Of a DNA stretch of 11,001 nucleotides, positions 1-6,995 are shown piece by piece. The DNA is from Pseudomonadota bacterium (lineage in GTDB: Bacteria > Pseudomonadota > Gammaproteobacteria > Xanthomonadales > Rhodanobacteraceae): assembly GCA_021777635.1 (NCBI GenBank), contig JAJYDI010000061.1, positions 1 to 11,001 on the forward strand, read 5' to 3'. Under the pieces are notes generated by a model, which worked only from the letters and a program-made list of their open reading frames with translations, did no database searches and had not been told where the DNA came from. The position numbers and the translations under genes are program-made. Position 1 is the first letter of the stretch; every line of letters begins with the position of its first letter.

Positions 1-148
1 GCCAGCGCGATCACCGCTCGGCTTCGCCTCGCGGGCTGTTGCGGACTCGCGCATCCTGCGCTCGCCTCGCAACCCGGCCCGGCTTCCTGCCGATGGCGTT
101 ACTCGCGCCTTCCCTGGCGCTCGCCCTGCGGACCGCCTGCGGCGTTCG

Positions 149-166
149 AGCGCGCTCCTGCGCGCT
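149..166 (-). repeat. GC-only hairpin, 7-bp arms
   Basis: The arms AGCGCGC (149-155) and GCGCGCT (160-166) are perfectly complementary around a 4-nt centre. It lies about 50 nt past the stop of the HIT gene on the minus strand. No T-run follows on either strand, so it is not a classical intrinsic terminator; it may stabilise an mRNA 3' end or be chance in GC-rich DNA. Confidence 0.4.
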
Positions 167-179
167 TCGTCGCCACCGC

Positions 180-202
180 GCGATCTGCCACTGGCAGATC
201 GC
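180..202 (-). terminator. Candidate terminator stem after the HIT gene
   Basis: A perfect inverted repeat has 11-base arms (180-190 and 192-202) around a single central base. As RNA it would make a stem of about nine base pairs with a short loop. Outer bases 176-180 and 206-210 can also pair after a bulge. It begins about 12 nt downstream of the HIT stop codon, the place expected for the operon's transcript end. No U-tract follows, so termination may need Rho, or the stem may act only as a 3' stabiliser. Confidence 0.4.
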
Positions 203-214
203 CAGCGCGGCGGC

Positions 215-562
215 TCACCCCGGGGGCCAGTGGAGGGGGCGGCCGGCGAGCAGGTGGACGTGGAGGTGATACACGGTCTGGCCGCCGTCGCGATTGCAGT
301 TGACCACGCAGCGATAGCCGGAATCGGCATAGCCTTCGCTGCGGGCGAAAGCCGCAGCGGCGAGCAGCAGCTTGCCGAGCAATGGGGCATCGGCCTCGCC
401 GGCGGCATCCAGCGTCGGCAGCGGCTGCCGCTTGGGGATGAACAGCACGTGCAGCGGCGCCTGCGGGTTGATGTCGCGAAAGCCCAGCACGTCACCGTCC
501 TCGAAGACGATATCGGCCGGGATTTCACGGCGAATGATCTTGCCGAACAGGGTGTCGCCCAT
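215..562 (-). CDS. HIT-family nucleotide hydrolase (HinT-like)
   Basis: The 115-residue protein belongs to the histidine-triad superfamily. It opens with the typical DTLFGKIIRREIPA segment and ends with the triad HLHVHLL (His99, His101, His103); the middle histidine is the family's nucleophile. HinT-type enzymes hydrolyse purine nucleoside phosphoramidates and acyl-AMP species in the cytoplasm, and the length matches the family. The ATG at 562 is preceded by GGAG seven bases upstream, inside the 17-bp gap after recR. It is the last gene of the dnaX-ybaB-recR-HIT run and is probably translated from the same mRNA. What it contributes to a replication/repair operon is not evident; a housekeeping role is the safer reading. 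The family assignment is secure, the exact substrate is not. Confidence 0.92.
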   Translation of the reverse strand: MGDTLFGKIIRREIPADIVFEDGDVLGFRDINPQAPLHVLFIPKRQPLPTLDAAGEADAPLLGKLLLAAAAFARSEGYADSGYRCVVNCNRDGGQTVYHLHVHLLAGRPLHWPPG

Positions 563-579
563 CGCCGTGCTCCGTATGG

Positions 580-1182
580 TCAGCCCAGAATCTGGCGCCC
601 GCCGAAGGCATGCGCGAGCGTTCCGCGATCGATGAATTCGAGTTCGCCGCCCAGCGGCACGCCGTGTGCCAGTCGCGTCGCCCGCACGCCGGCGACGCGT
701 GCCAGTTGCGCCAGGTAGTGCGCGGTCGCCTCGCCTTCGACGGTCGGATTGGTGGCGACGATCAGCTCCTGTATCTGGCCTTCCGCCAGCCGTCGTTGCA
801 GCAGGTCGAGCCCGAGTTCGGCCGGGCCCAGGCCATCCAGCGGTGACAGCCGGCCGAGCAGCACGAAATACAGTCCACGGTAGCCGGTGGCTTGTTCGAC
901 TGCGGCCAGATCGGCCGGCGATTCGACCACGCACAGCAGTTGCCGATCGCGGCGGTCGCTGGCGCACAGCGCGCACAATTCGGTCTCGCTGAAGTTGCGG
1001 CAGCGCGTGCAGTTGCCGATGCGCTGCATCGATGCATCCAGTATCGACGCCAGCCGGCGCCCGCCCGGGCGATCGCGTTCGAGCAGATGATGCGCCATGC
1101 GCTGCGCCGACTTGGCGCCGACACCGGGCAGGCAGCGCAGCGCCTCCAGCAGTTGCTCCAGCAGCGGCGCCGCGTCGCTCAC
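580..1182 (-). CDS. recR: Recombination mediator RecR
   Basis: RecR works with RecO (and RecF) to load RecA onto SSB-coated single-stranded DNA at gaps. The 200-residue protein has the normal length and domain order. A helix-hairpin-helix region lies at about 8-34 ([13 protein letters not shown]). A C4 zinc finger follows (Cys58, Cys61, Cys70, Cys73), then a Toprim domain starting near 81 with [10 protein letters not shown] and Glu87. The conserved C-terminal block is [10 protein letters not shown] near 174-183. The start is GTG at 1182, chosen because GGAG (1189-1192) sits six bases upstream and the protein begins as RecR usually does. It lies 46 bp after ybaB, the standard bacterial partner order, and 17 bp before the HIT gene. 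The reading frame is complete and no family-defining residue appears missing. Confidence 0.97.
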   Translation of the reverse strand: MSDAAPLLEQLLEALRCLPGVGAKSAQRMAHHLLERDRPGGRRLASILDASMQRIGNCTRCRNFSETELCALCASDRRDRQLLCVVESPADLAAVEQATGYRGLYFVLLGRLSPLDGLGPAELGLDLLQRRLAEGQIQELIVATNPTVEGEATAHYLAQLARVAGVRATRLAHGVPLGGELEFIDRGTLAHAFGGRQILG

Positions 1183-1228
1183 GGGCGGCTCCGCTGCGGC
1201 GCGATTGCAAAGGTGAAGTTCGGCATGC

Positions 1229-1555
1229 TCAGAACGGCAATTTGAAACCGGGCGGCAGGTTCAGGCCCGATGCGAGTCCGCCCATGCGCTGCTGGGTCAC
1301 TTCGGCGATCTTGTTGACGGCGTCGTTGAACGCGGCGGCGACCAGATCCTCGGCCATTTCGGGATCCTCCGCGAACAGCGCGCGGTCGATGCGCACGCGA
1401 CGCACCTCGTGCCGCCCGCTCATGCTGACGCTGACCACGCCGCCGCCGGCGCTGCCGGTGACTTCGGCCCGGGCAAGTTCGTCCTGCGCGCGTTTCATCT
1501 CCTCCTGCATGCGCTGGGCCTGCTGCATCATCTGCGCGATCTGCGCCTTCATCAT
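1229..1555 (-). CDS. ybaB: YbaB/EbfC nucleoid-associated protein
   Basis: This 108-residue protein is a YbaB/EbfC-family DNA-binding dimer, classically encoded between dnaX and recR. A Met/Gln-rich N-terminal helix (about 1-30, [12 protein letters not shown]) fits the coiled-coil arm of the family. The core [15 protein letters not shown] and the C-terminal [12 protein letters not shown] are family hallmarks. Its start overlaps the dnaX stop: ATG at 1555 makes an ATGA overlap of four bases, and a second in-frame ATG at 1552 would give a one-base overlap. A GGAG motif lies nine bases upstream of the first ATG, inside dnaX. Translational coupling to dnaX is likely. The protein probably binds the nucleoid broadly; a specific role in RecR-linked repair is suggested only by gene order. 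Confidence 0.95.
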   Translation of the reverse strand: MMKAQIAQMMQQAQRMQEEMKRAQDELARAEVTGSAGGGVVSVSMSGRHEVRRVRIDRALFAEDPEMAEDLVAAAFNDAVNKIAEVTQQRMGGLASGLNLPPGFKLPF

Positions 1556-3168
1556 GGGCTTGACTCCGGGGTTCGAATGCTTTGCGGCAGAACGCGGGCA
1601 CCGAAGTCGCGCTTCAGCGCCTGCACCAGCGGATCGTCGTCGATCGCGGCGGCGGCGGCGGTCTGCCCTTCGCTGCGTGCCCGCTCGGCACGAGCGGCCG
1701 GGCTGGCGCCGGCGTCAGCATCGGCGGCGACGAAACGCACGCGAACGCGGGCAGCGCCCATTGCCGCGGAAAGCTTTTCCTCGAGCTGGCTGGTGAACGG
1801 CTCGACGACCAGCTGGAGATCCTGTTTCGGCAGCGCCAGCACGAGCACATCGCCCTCGCGACTGCGCAGTTCCGCATGGCGGGCCAGCTGGCCGAGGGCT
1901 CCGCGCAGACCGGCGCGCTCGATCAATGCTTCCCAGTCCAGTGGCTCGGACGAAATCGCCGGGGGGTTTTGCGCGGCGACCGCTGCGACTTCAGGCACGG
2001 ACGGCTTCATGCGCTCAGTCGCCGGCTTTGCGCCGCCGGACGTCGCGCCGGAGGGCGCCGCAGCCGTGGTGCCCACGGCCTCGGGCAACGGTCGGAAAGC
2101 CAGCATGCGCAGTAACGCCATCTCGAATCCGGTGATTTCGTCCGGTGCCAGCGGCAGATCGCGGCGGCCGCTGACGGCCAGCTGGTAGCAAAGCTGCACG
2201 TCCTCGGGCGCCAGCCGCGCAGCCAGCGAATCGAGCGCGGCATCGGCGACCGTGTCCTCGCCGCCGAGGCCGGGCACCAGCTGGCGCAGCTGCACGCGAT
2301 GCAACAGCGCGGCCAGATCATCGAGCACGGCGCCGAAATCCGGCGCGAAGGCCTCGATGCGCTCGGCTTCGGCCATCAGCGCAGCACCGTCACCCGCGGC
2401 GATCGCCGCGATCAGGCCGACCACCTCGGCACGCGCGATGGTGCCCAGCATCGCGCGCACCTCGCCGGCGCGCACCGCGCCGTCGCCATAGGCGATCGCC
2501 TGATCCAGCAGCGACAGGCCGTCGCGCAGCGAGCCGTCGGCGGCGCGCGCCAGCTCGACCAGTGCCTCGGGCTCGCAGGTCACCGCCTCGGCATCGAGAA
2601 TGTGCCGCATCTGGGCCTCGATCTGCGCCGGCAGCAGTCGCTTGAGGTTGAACTTCAGGCAGCGTGACAGCACCGTCACCGGCAGCTTCTGCGGATCCGT
2701 GGTCGCCAGCAGAAAGACCACATGCTGCGGCGGTTCCTCCAGCGTTTTCAGCAAGGCGTTGAACGCGTTTTTCGACAGCATGTGCACCTCGTCCACCAGG
2801 TACACCTTGTAGCGGCCGCGCGTCGGCGCGTACTGCGCGTTCTCGATCACCTCACGCACGTCGTCGACGCCGGTGTTGGAGGCGGCGTCGATCTCGAGCA
2901 GGTCGACGAAGCGGCCGGCGTCCACGGCGGTGCACACCGCGCACTCCCCGCAGGGATCGGCGGAAGCACCGCGCTCGCAGTTGAGCGACTTGGCGAAGAT
3001 GCGCGCGATGGTGGTCTTGCCGACGCCGCGGGTGCCGGTGAACAGATAGGCGTGATGCATGCGCCCGCCGTCGAGGGCGTTGCTGAGCGCACGCACCACG
3101 TGTTCCTGGCCGACCAGCTCGGTGAACCGTCGAGGGCGCCACTTGCGCGCGAGTACCTGATAGGACAT
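1552..3168 (-). CDS. dnaX: DNA polymerase III subunit tau/gamma
   Basis: DnaX is the ATPase of the clamp loader, which opens and loads the beta sliding clamp; the full-length form, tau, also ties the polymerases and helicase together. The 538-residue product starts [15 protein letters not shown] and shows Walker [10 protein letters not shown] (45-53) and a zinc module of Cys64, Cys73, Cys76 and Cys79. Walker B is in VYLVDEVHM (122-130), and the SRC arginine-finger motif is at 168-170. An Ala/Pro-rich linker around 365-400 leads into the tau-specific C-terminal domain. I chose ATG 3168 over an in-frame start 36 bases upstream because homologues begin [12 protein letters not shown] and AGGTG lies a few bases before it. 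It is shorter than E. coli tau (643 residues). No E. coli-like A6G slippery heptamer is visible, so a frameshift-made gamma is not supported. Confidence 0.97.
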   Translation of the reverse strand: MSYQVLARKWRPRRFTELVGQEHVVRALSNALDGGRMHHAYLFTGTRGVGKTTIARIFAKSLNCERGASADPCGECAVCTAVDAGRFVDLLEIDAASNTGVDDVREVIENAQYAPTRGRYKVYLVDEVHMLSKNAFNALLKTLEEPPQHVVFLLATTDPQKLPVTVLSRCLKFNLKRLLPAQIEAQMRHILDAEAVTCEPEALVELARAADGSLRDGLSLLDQAIAYGDGAVRAGEVRAMLGTIARAEVVGLIAAIAAGDGAALMAEAERIEAFAPDFGAVLDDLAALLHRVQLRQLVPGLGGEDTVADAALDSLAARLAPEDVQLCYQLAVSGRRDLPLAPDEITGFEMALLRMLAFRPLPEAVGTTAAAPSGATSGGAKPATERMKPSVPEVAAVAAQNPPAISSEPLDWEALIERAGLRGALGQLARHAELRSREGDVLVLALPKQDLQLVVEPFTSQLEEKLSAAMGAARVRVRFVAADADAGASPAARAERARSEGQTAAAAAIDDDPLVQALKRDFGARVLPQSIRTPESSP

Positions 3169-3257
3169 GCCGGCACCTGTCTGGGGGACCTCTGAACAAG
3201 CCATCCTGGACTTGCCTGAGGGCGCCGGGTCCGACGCGGATCCGGACTCGGCTACGC

Positions 3258-3285
3258 CGCATCAAGCACTCGCGTGCTCGATGCG
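3258..3285 (-). promoter_or_regulatory. GNRA-capped hairpin in the dnaX leader
   Basis: Read on the minus strand, arms of 12 bases pair with one G-U wobble and close a GCGA tetraloop (3270-3273). On the plus strand the same position is an A-C mismatch, so the full stem forms only in the dnaX-sense RNA. It lies about 90 nt upstream of the dnaX start codon. It could affect leader stability or translation; no function is known to me. Confidence 0.4.
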
Positions 3286-3307
3286 CGGCAAGCCATCCAT
3301 GGCGTGA

Positions 3308-3335
3308 GGAAGGTCCGAACTTGTCCGGATCTTCC
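3308..3335. repeat. 10-bp inverted repeat near the dnaX promoter
   Basis: Arms GGAAGGTCCG (3308-3317) and CGGATCTTCC (3326-3335) pair across an 8-base centre, with one G-U wobble on the plus strand. It lies just downstream of the candidate dnaX -10 element, a usual place for an operator, but no known operator consensus is recognised. Confidence 0.35.
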
Positions 3336-3348
3336 CTAGCGGAAGCCG

Positions 3349-3378
3349 ATTGTGCCAACTCGCGGGCTCCGCGACCAA
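3349..3378 (-). promoter_or_regulatory. Candidate dnaX operon promoter
   Basis: On the minus strand a -35-like TTGGTC (3373-3378) is followed after 18 bp by CACAAT (3349-3354), preceded by TGG, which makes an extended -10. The -35 is poor and the -10 fair (4/6). Transcription would start near 3342 and give a leader of about 170 nt holding the hairpin at 3258-3285. It is the best candidate I find upstream of dnaX, not a firm call. Confidence 0.3.
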
Positions 3379-3439
3379 TCGCGTGCGCTCGGATGCGTCG
3401 GCATGGTGTCTCCGATGACCGTTGCGTTGCCGGATCGGC

Positions 3440-3468
3440 TTGTCTCGCCGCGGTGCGACCGCTATGCT
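3440..3468 (+). promoter_or_regulatory. Candidate promoter of tRNA-Ser and ffs
   Basis: TTGTCT (3440-3445) and TATGCT (3463-3468) each match the sigma70 consensus at four of six positions and stand exactly 17 bp apart. A GC-rich stretch (TCCGCGC) follows the -10, like the discriminators of stringently controlled stable-RNA promoters. The predicted start near 3475 leaves a short 5' leader of about 40 nt for RNase P to remove. Confidence 0.5.
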
Positions 3469-3516
3469 TCCGCGCTGCTTCCGGCCAGCCGCATGCCGGA
3501 TGGAAGCACCAGGCGC

Positions 3517-3609
3517 GGAGAGGTGTCCGAGTGGCTGAAGGAGCACGCCTGGAAAGTGTGTATACGGTCAAAAGCCGTATCGAGGGTTCGAATCCCTCCC
3601 TCTCCGCCA
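3517..3609 (+). tRNA. serT-like (tRNA-Ser-GGA): tRNA-Ser (anticodon GGA)
   Basis: A complete class II tRNA of 93 nt with encoded CCA decodes UCC and UCU. The acceptor stem is GGAGAGG (3517-3523) with CCTCTCC (3599-3605), discriminator G3606 and CCA 3607-3609. The anticodon stem CACGC/GTGTG encloses the loop CTGGAAA with GGA at 3551-3553. The long variable arm, diagnostic of Ser/Leu tRNAs, pairs ATACGG with CCGTAT (3562-3567, 3575-3580). The T arm is GAGGG-TTCGAAT-CCCTC. It closely resembles E. coli tRNA-Ser(GGA). It lies divergently from dnaX and 186 bp upstream of ffs. Its 3' end is partly repeated at 3773-3797. Confidence 0.97.
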
Positions 3610-3618
3610 GTTTGATGG
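3594..3618 (+). repeat. tRNA 3'-end direct repeat, copy 1
   Basis: The last 16 bases of tRNA-Ser plus nine bases of flank (CCCTCCC..CTCCGCCAG..ATGG) recur at 3774-3797 with one deleted T and one G/T difference. The offset of the CCA ends is 179 bp. Confidence 0.8.
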
Positions 3619-3795
3619 ATACGTGAAGCTGCGACTTCGCGAGGATTTGAGAGCGATGGTAGGGAGGGTGAGAACCCTCGCGGTTCGACGCATGCGCGCG
3701 AGCGCATGCGGACGCCGCAGGCGGCCCCGAGCGCTCTGCGCGAGGGGTGAGGCTCAGGACGAGCCGAACATATCCCTCCCCTCCGCCAGTTTTAT
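3610..3795 (+). ncRNA. Structured spacer between tRNA-Ser and ffs
   Basis: This 186-bp spacer has no credible reading frame but dense pairing. A long-range stem GGGAGGG (3662-3668) with CCCTCCC (3774-3780) encloses several hairpins. These are GAACC/GGTTC (3672-3686), a perfect 9-bp stem with a GCGA tetraloop (3689-3710), CGCC/GGCG (3713-3723), CCCC-GA-GCGC with GCGC-GA-GGGG (3725-3747), and GGCTC/GAGCC (3751-3765). The fourth hairpin has a symmetric internal loop that would form tandem G-A pairs. An alternative GAGGGT-GAGA-ACCCTC hairpin (3664-3679) competes with the closing stem. It is probably co-transcribed with the tRNA and would be released by tRNA and 4.5S processing. I do not recognise a known RNA family; it may simply be a folded trailer. 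Confidence 0.4.

Positions 3796-3797
<2 letters not shown>
3774..3797 (+). repeat. tRNA 3'-end direct repeat, copy 2
   Basis: This is the second copy of the tRNA-Ser 3' end with flank, including CTCCGCCAGTTT. It ends at the first bases of the 4.5S RNA. It could be an att-site remnant from an element once inserted at the tRNA, or an rtT-like repeat as in the E. coli tyrT operon. Confidence 0.75.
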
Positions 3798-3908
<111 letters not shown>

Positions 3909-3932
3909 TTGTCGAACTCGTCGAATGCCAGG

Positions 3933-3955
3933 CGCTCCGATCCATCCCCGGAGCG
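3933..3955 (+). terminator. Candidate stem downstream of ffs
   Basis: CGCTCCG (3933-3939) and CGGAGCG (3949-3955) form a perfect 7-bp stem with a 9-base loop, 24 nt past the 4.5S RNA. A second stem, GACCGG-CATC-CCGGTC, follows at 3963-3978. Neither has a U-tract, so this is a terminator or 3' border only tentatively. Confidence 0.3.
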
Positions 3956-4040
3956 GCTCCCCGACCGGCATCCCGGTCTCCCCCGCGACCGCCGCGCGCG
4001 GTGCCCCACACCGTCGTCGCGCCAACGCGGCGGTCGCGAC

Positions 4041-4075
4041 CTGCACCGCAAGCGCCTCCGCTCTGGCACCATCAT
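4041..4075 (+). promoter_or_regulatory. Weak candidate parC promoter
   Basis: TGGCACCATCAT (4064-4075) resembles an extended -10 (TGG then CACCAT). The -35 position holds only CTGCAC-like sequence. It lies about 40 bp upstream of the parC start, and the rest of 3979-4112 shows nothing better. Confidence 0.2.
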
Positions 4076-4112
4076 CGGCCTGACCGCGCCGTGCGCGCCC
4101 TGAAGCATCGTC

Positions 4113-6353
4113 ATGACCGTGCAAGCCAATTACGAACAGATTCCGCTCAAGGAATACGCCGAACGCGCCTACCTCGACTACTCGATGTACGTGGTGCTGG
4201 ACCGCGCCCTGCCATTCATCGGCGATGGCCTGAAACCGGTGCAGCGGCGCATCGTCTACGCGATGAGCGAACTCGGGCTGGCCGCGGGTGCCAAGCCGAA
4301 GAAGTCCGCGCGCACGGTCGGCGACGTGATCGGCAAGTTCCATCCGCATGGCGACAGCGCCTGCTACGAGGCACTGGTGCTGATGGCGCAGCCGTTCTCC
4401 TACCGCTATCCGCTGATCGACGGTCAGGGCAATTTCGGCTCGCCGGACGATCCCAAGAGCTTCGCGGCGATGCGCTATACCGAGTCGAAGCTGACCCCGA
4501 TCGCCGAGATGCTGCTGGGCGAACTCGGCCAGGGCACGGTGGAGTGGACGCCGAACTTCGACGGCACCCTGGAGGAGCCGTCGTGGCTGCCGGCGCGGCT
4601 GCCGCACGTGCTGCTCAACGGCTCGACCGGCATCGCCGTGGGCATGGCCACCGACATTCCGCCGCACAATCTGCGCGAGCTGGCCAGCGCCTGCATCCGC
4701 CTGCTCGAAGACCCCGATGCGACGGTGGCCGATCTGTGCGAGCACGTGCGCGGGCCGGATTTCCCGACCGCCGCCGAGATCATCACTCCGCGCCGCGAGC
4801 TGCTGGCGATGTACGCGGCCGGCATCGGCTCGGTGCGCTGCCGCGCGGTGTATGCCACGGAAGACGGCAACGTGGTGATCACCGCATTGCCGTATCAGGT
4901 GTCGCCGTCGAAGATTCTCGAGCAGATCGCGGCGCAGATGCGCGCCAGGAAGCTGCCGATGCTGGAAGACCTGCGCGACGAGTCCGACCACGCCAGCCCG
5001 ATCCGGCTGGTGCTGGTGCCGCGCTCCAACCGCGTCGACCTCGACGCGATGATGCAGCACCTGCTGGCGACCACCGACCTCGAGAAGAGCTTCCGCGTCA
5101 ACCTCAACATGATCGGGCTCGACGGCCGCCCGCAGGTCAAGGGACTGCGCGCGATCCTCGGCGAGTGGCTGCGCTTCCGCACCGACACCCTCACGCGTCG
5201 CCTCAACCATCGCCTGTCAAGGGTCGAGCGGCGTCTGCATCTGCTCGAAGGACTGCGCGTCGCCTACCTCAATCTCGACGAGGTGATCCGCATCGTGCGC
5301 AGCGAGGACGAGCCGCGTCCCGCATTGATGCGACGCTTTGCCCTCAGCGAGGAGCAGGCCGACTACATCCTCGAAACCCGCCTGCGCCAGCTGGCGCGCC
5401 TGGAGGAGATGCAGATCAATGCCGAGCGCGATCAGCTCGAGGAAGAGCGCGCGCGGATCAGCGTGCTGCTGAAGTCGCCGGCCAAGCTGAAGTCGCTGCT
5501 CAAGGACGAGATCAAGGCCGACGCGGTCAGATACGGCGACGCGCGCCGTGCGCCGCTGGTCGAGCGCGAGGTCGCGCAGGCGCTCGACGAGAGCGCGCTC
5601 GTCGTCTCCGAGCCGGTGACCGTGGTGCTCAGCCAGAAAGGCTGGGCGCGCGCGGCCAAGGGTCACGACATCGACGCCGCCGAGCTGAACTTTCGCGAGG
5701 GCGACGGCTTTTGCGCGGCTGCCGCGGGCCGTACCACACAGCAAGCCGCGTTCATCGACTCCACCGGGCGCAGCTATTCGACGCCGGCGCACAGCCTGCC
5801 GTCGGCGCGCGGCAATGGCGAGCCGCTGACCGGGCGCTTCACGCCACCGGCGGGTGCGCGCTTCGACGCGGTCGCGACCGCGGACGCCGAGTCGCGGCTG
5901 GTGCTGGCCTCGGACTTCGGCTACGGCTTCGTCACCGCGTTCGAGACCCTGTGCGGACGCAACAAGGCCGGCAAGCAGGTGATCCATCTGGACGATGGCG
6001 CGCGCGTGCTGGCGCCGGCCGCGATTGCCGACCCGGCGCGTGACCGCATCGTGGTCGCCACCACCGATGGCCATCTGCTGATGTTCTCGGTCGCCGAGCT
6101 GCCCGAGCTGGACAAGGGCGGCAAGGGCAACAAGCTGATCGAGATCCCGAAGGCCAAGCTGGTTTCGGGCGAGGAGCGCGTCGCCGGGATCGCCGTGGTC
6201 GGCGAAGGCGCCGGCGAGGTCACCCTTCAGGCCGGCCAGCGCAAGCTGACCCTGAAGTGGGCCGATCTGGTCGCCTACGGCGGCAACCGCGCCAGCCGCG
6301 GCGGCCTGCTGCCGCGCGGCTTCCGTCGCGTGGAACGGGTGCGGGGCGCGTGA
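4113..6353 (+). CDS. parC: DNA topoisomerase IV subunit A
   Basis: ParC is the DNA-cleaving subunit of topoisomerase IV, which with ParE unlinks daughter chromosomes. The 746-residue protein aligns closely with E. coli ParC from [20 protein letters not shown] onward. The catalytic tyrosine is Tyr122 in MRYTESKL. Ser82 and Glu86 in [11 protein letters not shown] correspond to E. coli Ser80 and Glu84, the main quinolone-resistance positions, and both are the susceptible-type residues. The coiled-coil gate spans roughly 340-490, and a C-terminal beta-pinwheel begins near 500 with [13 protein letters not shown]. ParC rather than GyrA is indicated by DIPPHNLRE, by [13 protein letters not shown] and by the lack of a canonical GyrA box. 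The ATG at 4113 has GAAG seven bases upstream. parE is not in the window. Confidence 0.97.
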   Translation: MTVQANYEQIPLKEYAERAYLDYSMYVVLDRALPFIGDGLKPVQRRIVYAMSELGLAAGAKPKKSARTVGDVIGKFHPHGDSACYEALVLMAQPFSYRYPLIDGQGNFGSPDDPKSFAAMRYTESKLTPIAEMLLGELGQGTVEWTPNFDGTLEEPSWLPARLPHVLLNGSTGIAVGMATDIPPHNLRELASACIRLLEDPDATVADLCEHVRGPDFPTAAEIITPRRELLAMYAAGIGSVRCRAVYATEDGNVVITALPYQVSPSKILEQIAAQMRARKLPMLEDLRDESDHASPIRLVLVPRSNRVDLDAMMQHLLATTDLEKSFRVNLNMIGLDGRPQVKGLRAILGEWLRFRTDTLTRRLNHRLSRVERRLHLLEGLRVAYLNLDEVIRIVRSEDEPRPALMRRFALSEEQADYILETRLRQLARLEEMQINAERDQLEEERARISVLLKSPAKLKSLLKDEIKADAVRYGDARRAPLVEREVAQALDESALVVSEPVTVVLSQKGWARAAKGHDIDAAELNFREGDGFCAAAAGRTTQQAAFIDSTGRSYSTPAHSLPSARGNGEPLTGRFTPPAGARFDAVATADAESRLVLASDFGYGFVTAFETLCGRNKAGKQVIHLDDGARVLAPAAIADPARDRIVVATTDGHLLMFSVAELPELDKGGKGNKLIEIPKAKLVSGEERVAGIAVVGEGAGEVTLQAGQRKLTLKWADLVAYGGNRASRGGLLPRGFRRVERVRGA

Positions 6354-6375
6354 TCGCCGCAGGCATGCCGCTGCG

Positions 6376-6981
6376 GTGAATGCGCCGCGCCGCCTGCTGC
6401 GTGTCTGGCGTCTGCCGCTGCTGCTGGCGGCCCTGCTGCTCGCGCTGCAGGCGCTCGGCCTGCGCGACGCACTCGAATACCGGCGTGCCGCGGTGCTGCA
6501 CGGCCAGCTCTGGCGCCTGCTGACCGGCAACCTTGTCCATCTGGGCTGGGTGCATCTGCTGCGCGATCTGGCCGGCCTGTTCCTGATCTGGGGCCTGTTC
6601 GCGCCGCGGCTGCGCGAGCGCGCCTGGCTGGCGCTGATCCTCGTCTGCACCACGGCGGTCGGTCTTGGCCTGCTCGCCTTCAGCCCGCAGATCGCGTGGT
6701 ACGTCGGCATCTCGGGCGTGCTGTTCGGCCTGTTCTGCGCCGGCGCACTGCTGGAGTGGCGCCAGCGCCCGTTGTACGCCTGTGCGCTCCTGCTGGGCAT
6801 GACGGCCGTGATCATCTGGACCCTGCACGCCGGCGCGTTGCCCGGCGAAACGCGCGATCTCGGCGGCGCGGTGGTGCCGCAGGCGCATCTGTATGGCGCG
6901 CTGGGGGGCGCGACCTTTATGCTGTTCCGCCAGGGATGGCTGAGGCTGCGCGCGACGCGCGGCGCAGGGGAAGGTCGCTGA
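6376..6981 (+). CDS. rrtA: Rhombosortase (GlyGly-CTERM rhomboid protease)
   Basis: A 201-residue polytopic membrane protein of the rhomboid superfamily, with about six hydrophobic helices. The catalytic dyad is visible: Ser113 in GISGVLFG and His171 in AHLYGALGGA. The segment GNLVHLGWVHLLRDLAGL (51-68) is typical of the rhombosortase branch, as is the short length with no extra N-terminal domain. Rhombosortases cleave the C-terminal GlyGly-CTERM anchor of surface and secreted proteins. No GlyGly-CTERM substrate is encoded here. The start is GTG at 6376; an ATG at 6380 is out of frame, and the Shine-Dalgarno is weak. It lies 22 bp after parC and 14 bp before gspC, so it probably shares a transcript with the secretion genes. 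At the usual rhomboid Asn of HxxxN there is Asp64. Confidence 0.85.
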   Translation: MNAPRRLLRVWRLPLLLAALLLALQALGLRDALEYRRAAVLHGQLWRLLTGNLVHLGWVHLLRDLAGLFLIWGLFAPRLRERAWLALILVCTTAVGLGLLAFSPQIAWYVGISGVLFGLFCAGALLEWRQRPLYACALLLGMTAVIIWTLHAGALPGETRDLGGAVVPQAHLYGALGGATFMLFRQGWLRLRATRGAGEGR

Positions 6982-6995
6982 AGTCGTCATTGCAC

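Larger units (their letters stand above)
1..214. other. Intergenic region past the replication operon
   Basis: I see no gene here. On the minus strand this is the sequence downstream of the last gene of the dnaX operon. It holds two strong inverted repeats (180-202 and 149-166), listed separately, and the nine-base string GCCAGCGCG occurs both at 1-9 and at 201-209, so the left edge may be part of a repeated unit. A plus-strand reading frame from 39 to 269 runs into the HIT gene and its product is Arg/Ala-rich with no recognisable domain, so I do not call it. Confidence 0.6.
3169..3516. other. Divergent intergenic region dnaX / tRNA-Ser
   Basis: About 350 bp without a gene separate leftward dnaX from the rightward stable-RNA genes. 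The dnaX side holds a GNRA-capped 12-bp hairpin (3258-3285) and a smaller inverted repeat, GGGTCCG/CGGATCC (3227-3243). The middle holds a 10-bp inverted repeat (3308-3335) and a candidate dnaX promoter (3349-3378). The right side holds a candidate tRNA promoter (3440-3468). Minus-strand reading frames crossing this region encode the type of Arg-rich, tRNA-antisense peptide that is often mis-annotated, and I reject them. Confidence 0.6.

Noticed and set aside
3330..3360. Sigma54-like TTGGCAC on the minus strand before dnaX
   Set aside because: The required GC of the -12 element is two bases off and the flanking bases do not match.
3462..3707. Minus-strand reading frame with [14 protein letters not shown] peptide across the tRNA
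   Set aside because: It is the antisense of tRNA-Ser; such peptides are a known recurrent mis-annotation over tRNA-Ser/Leu genes.
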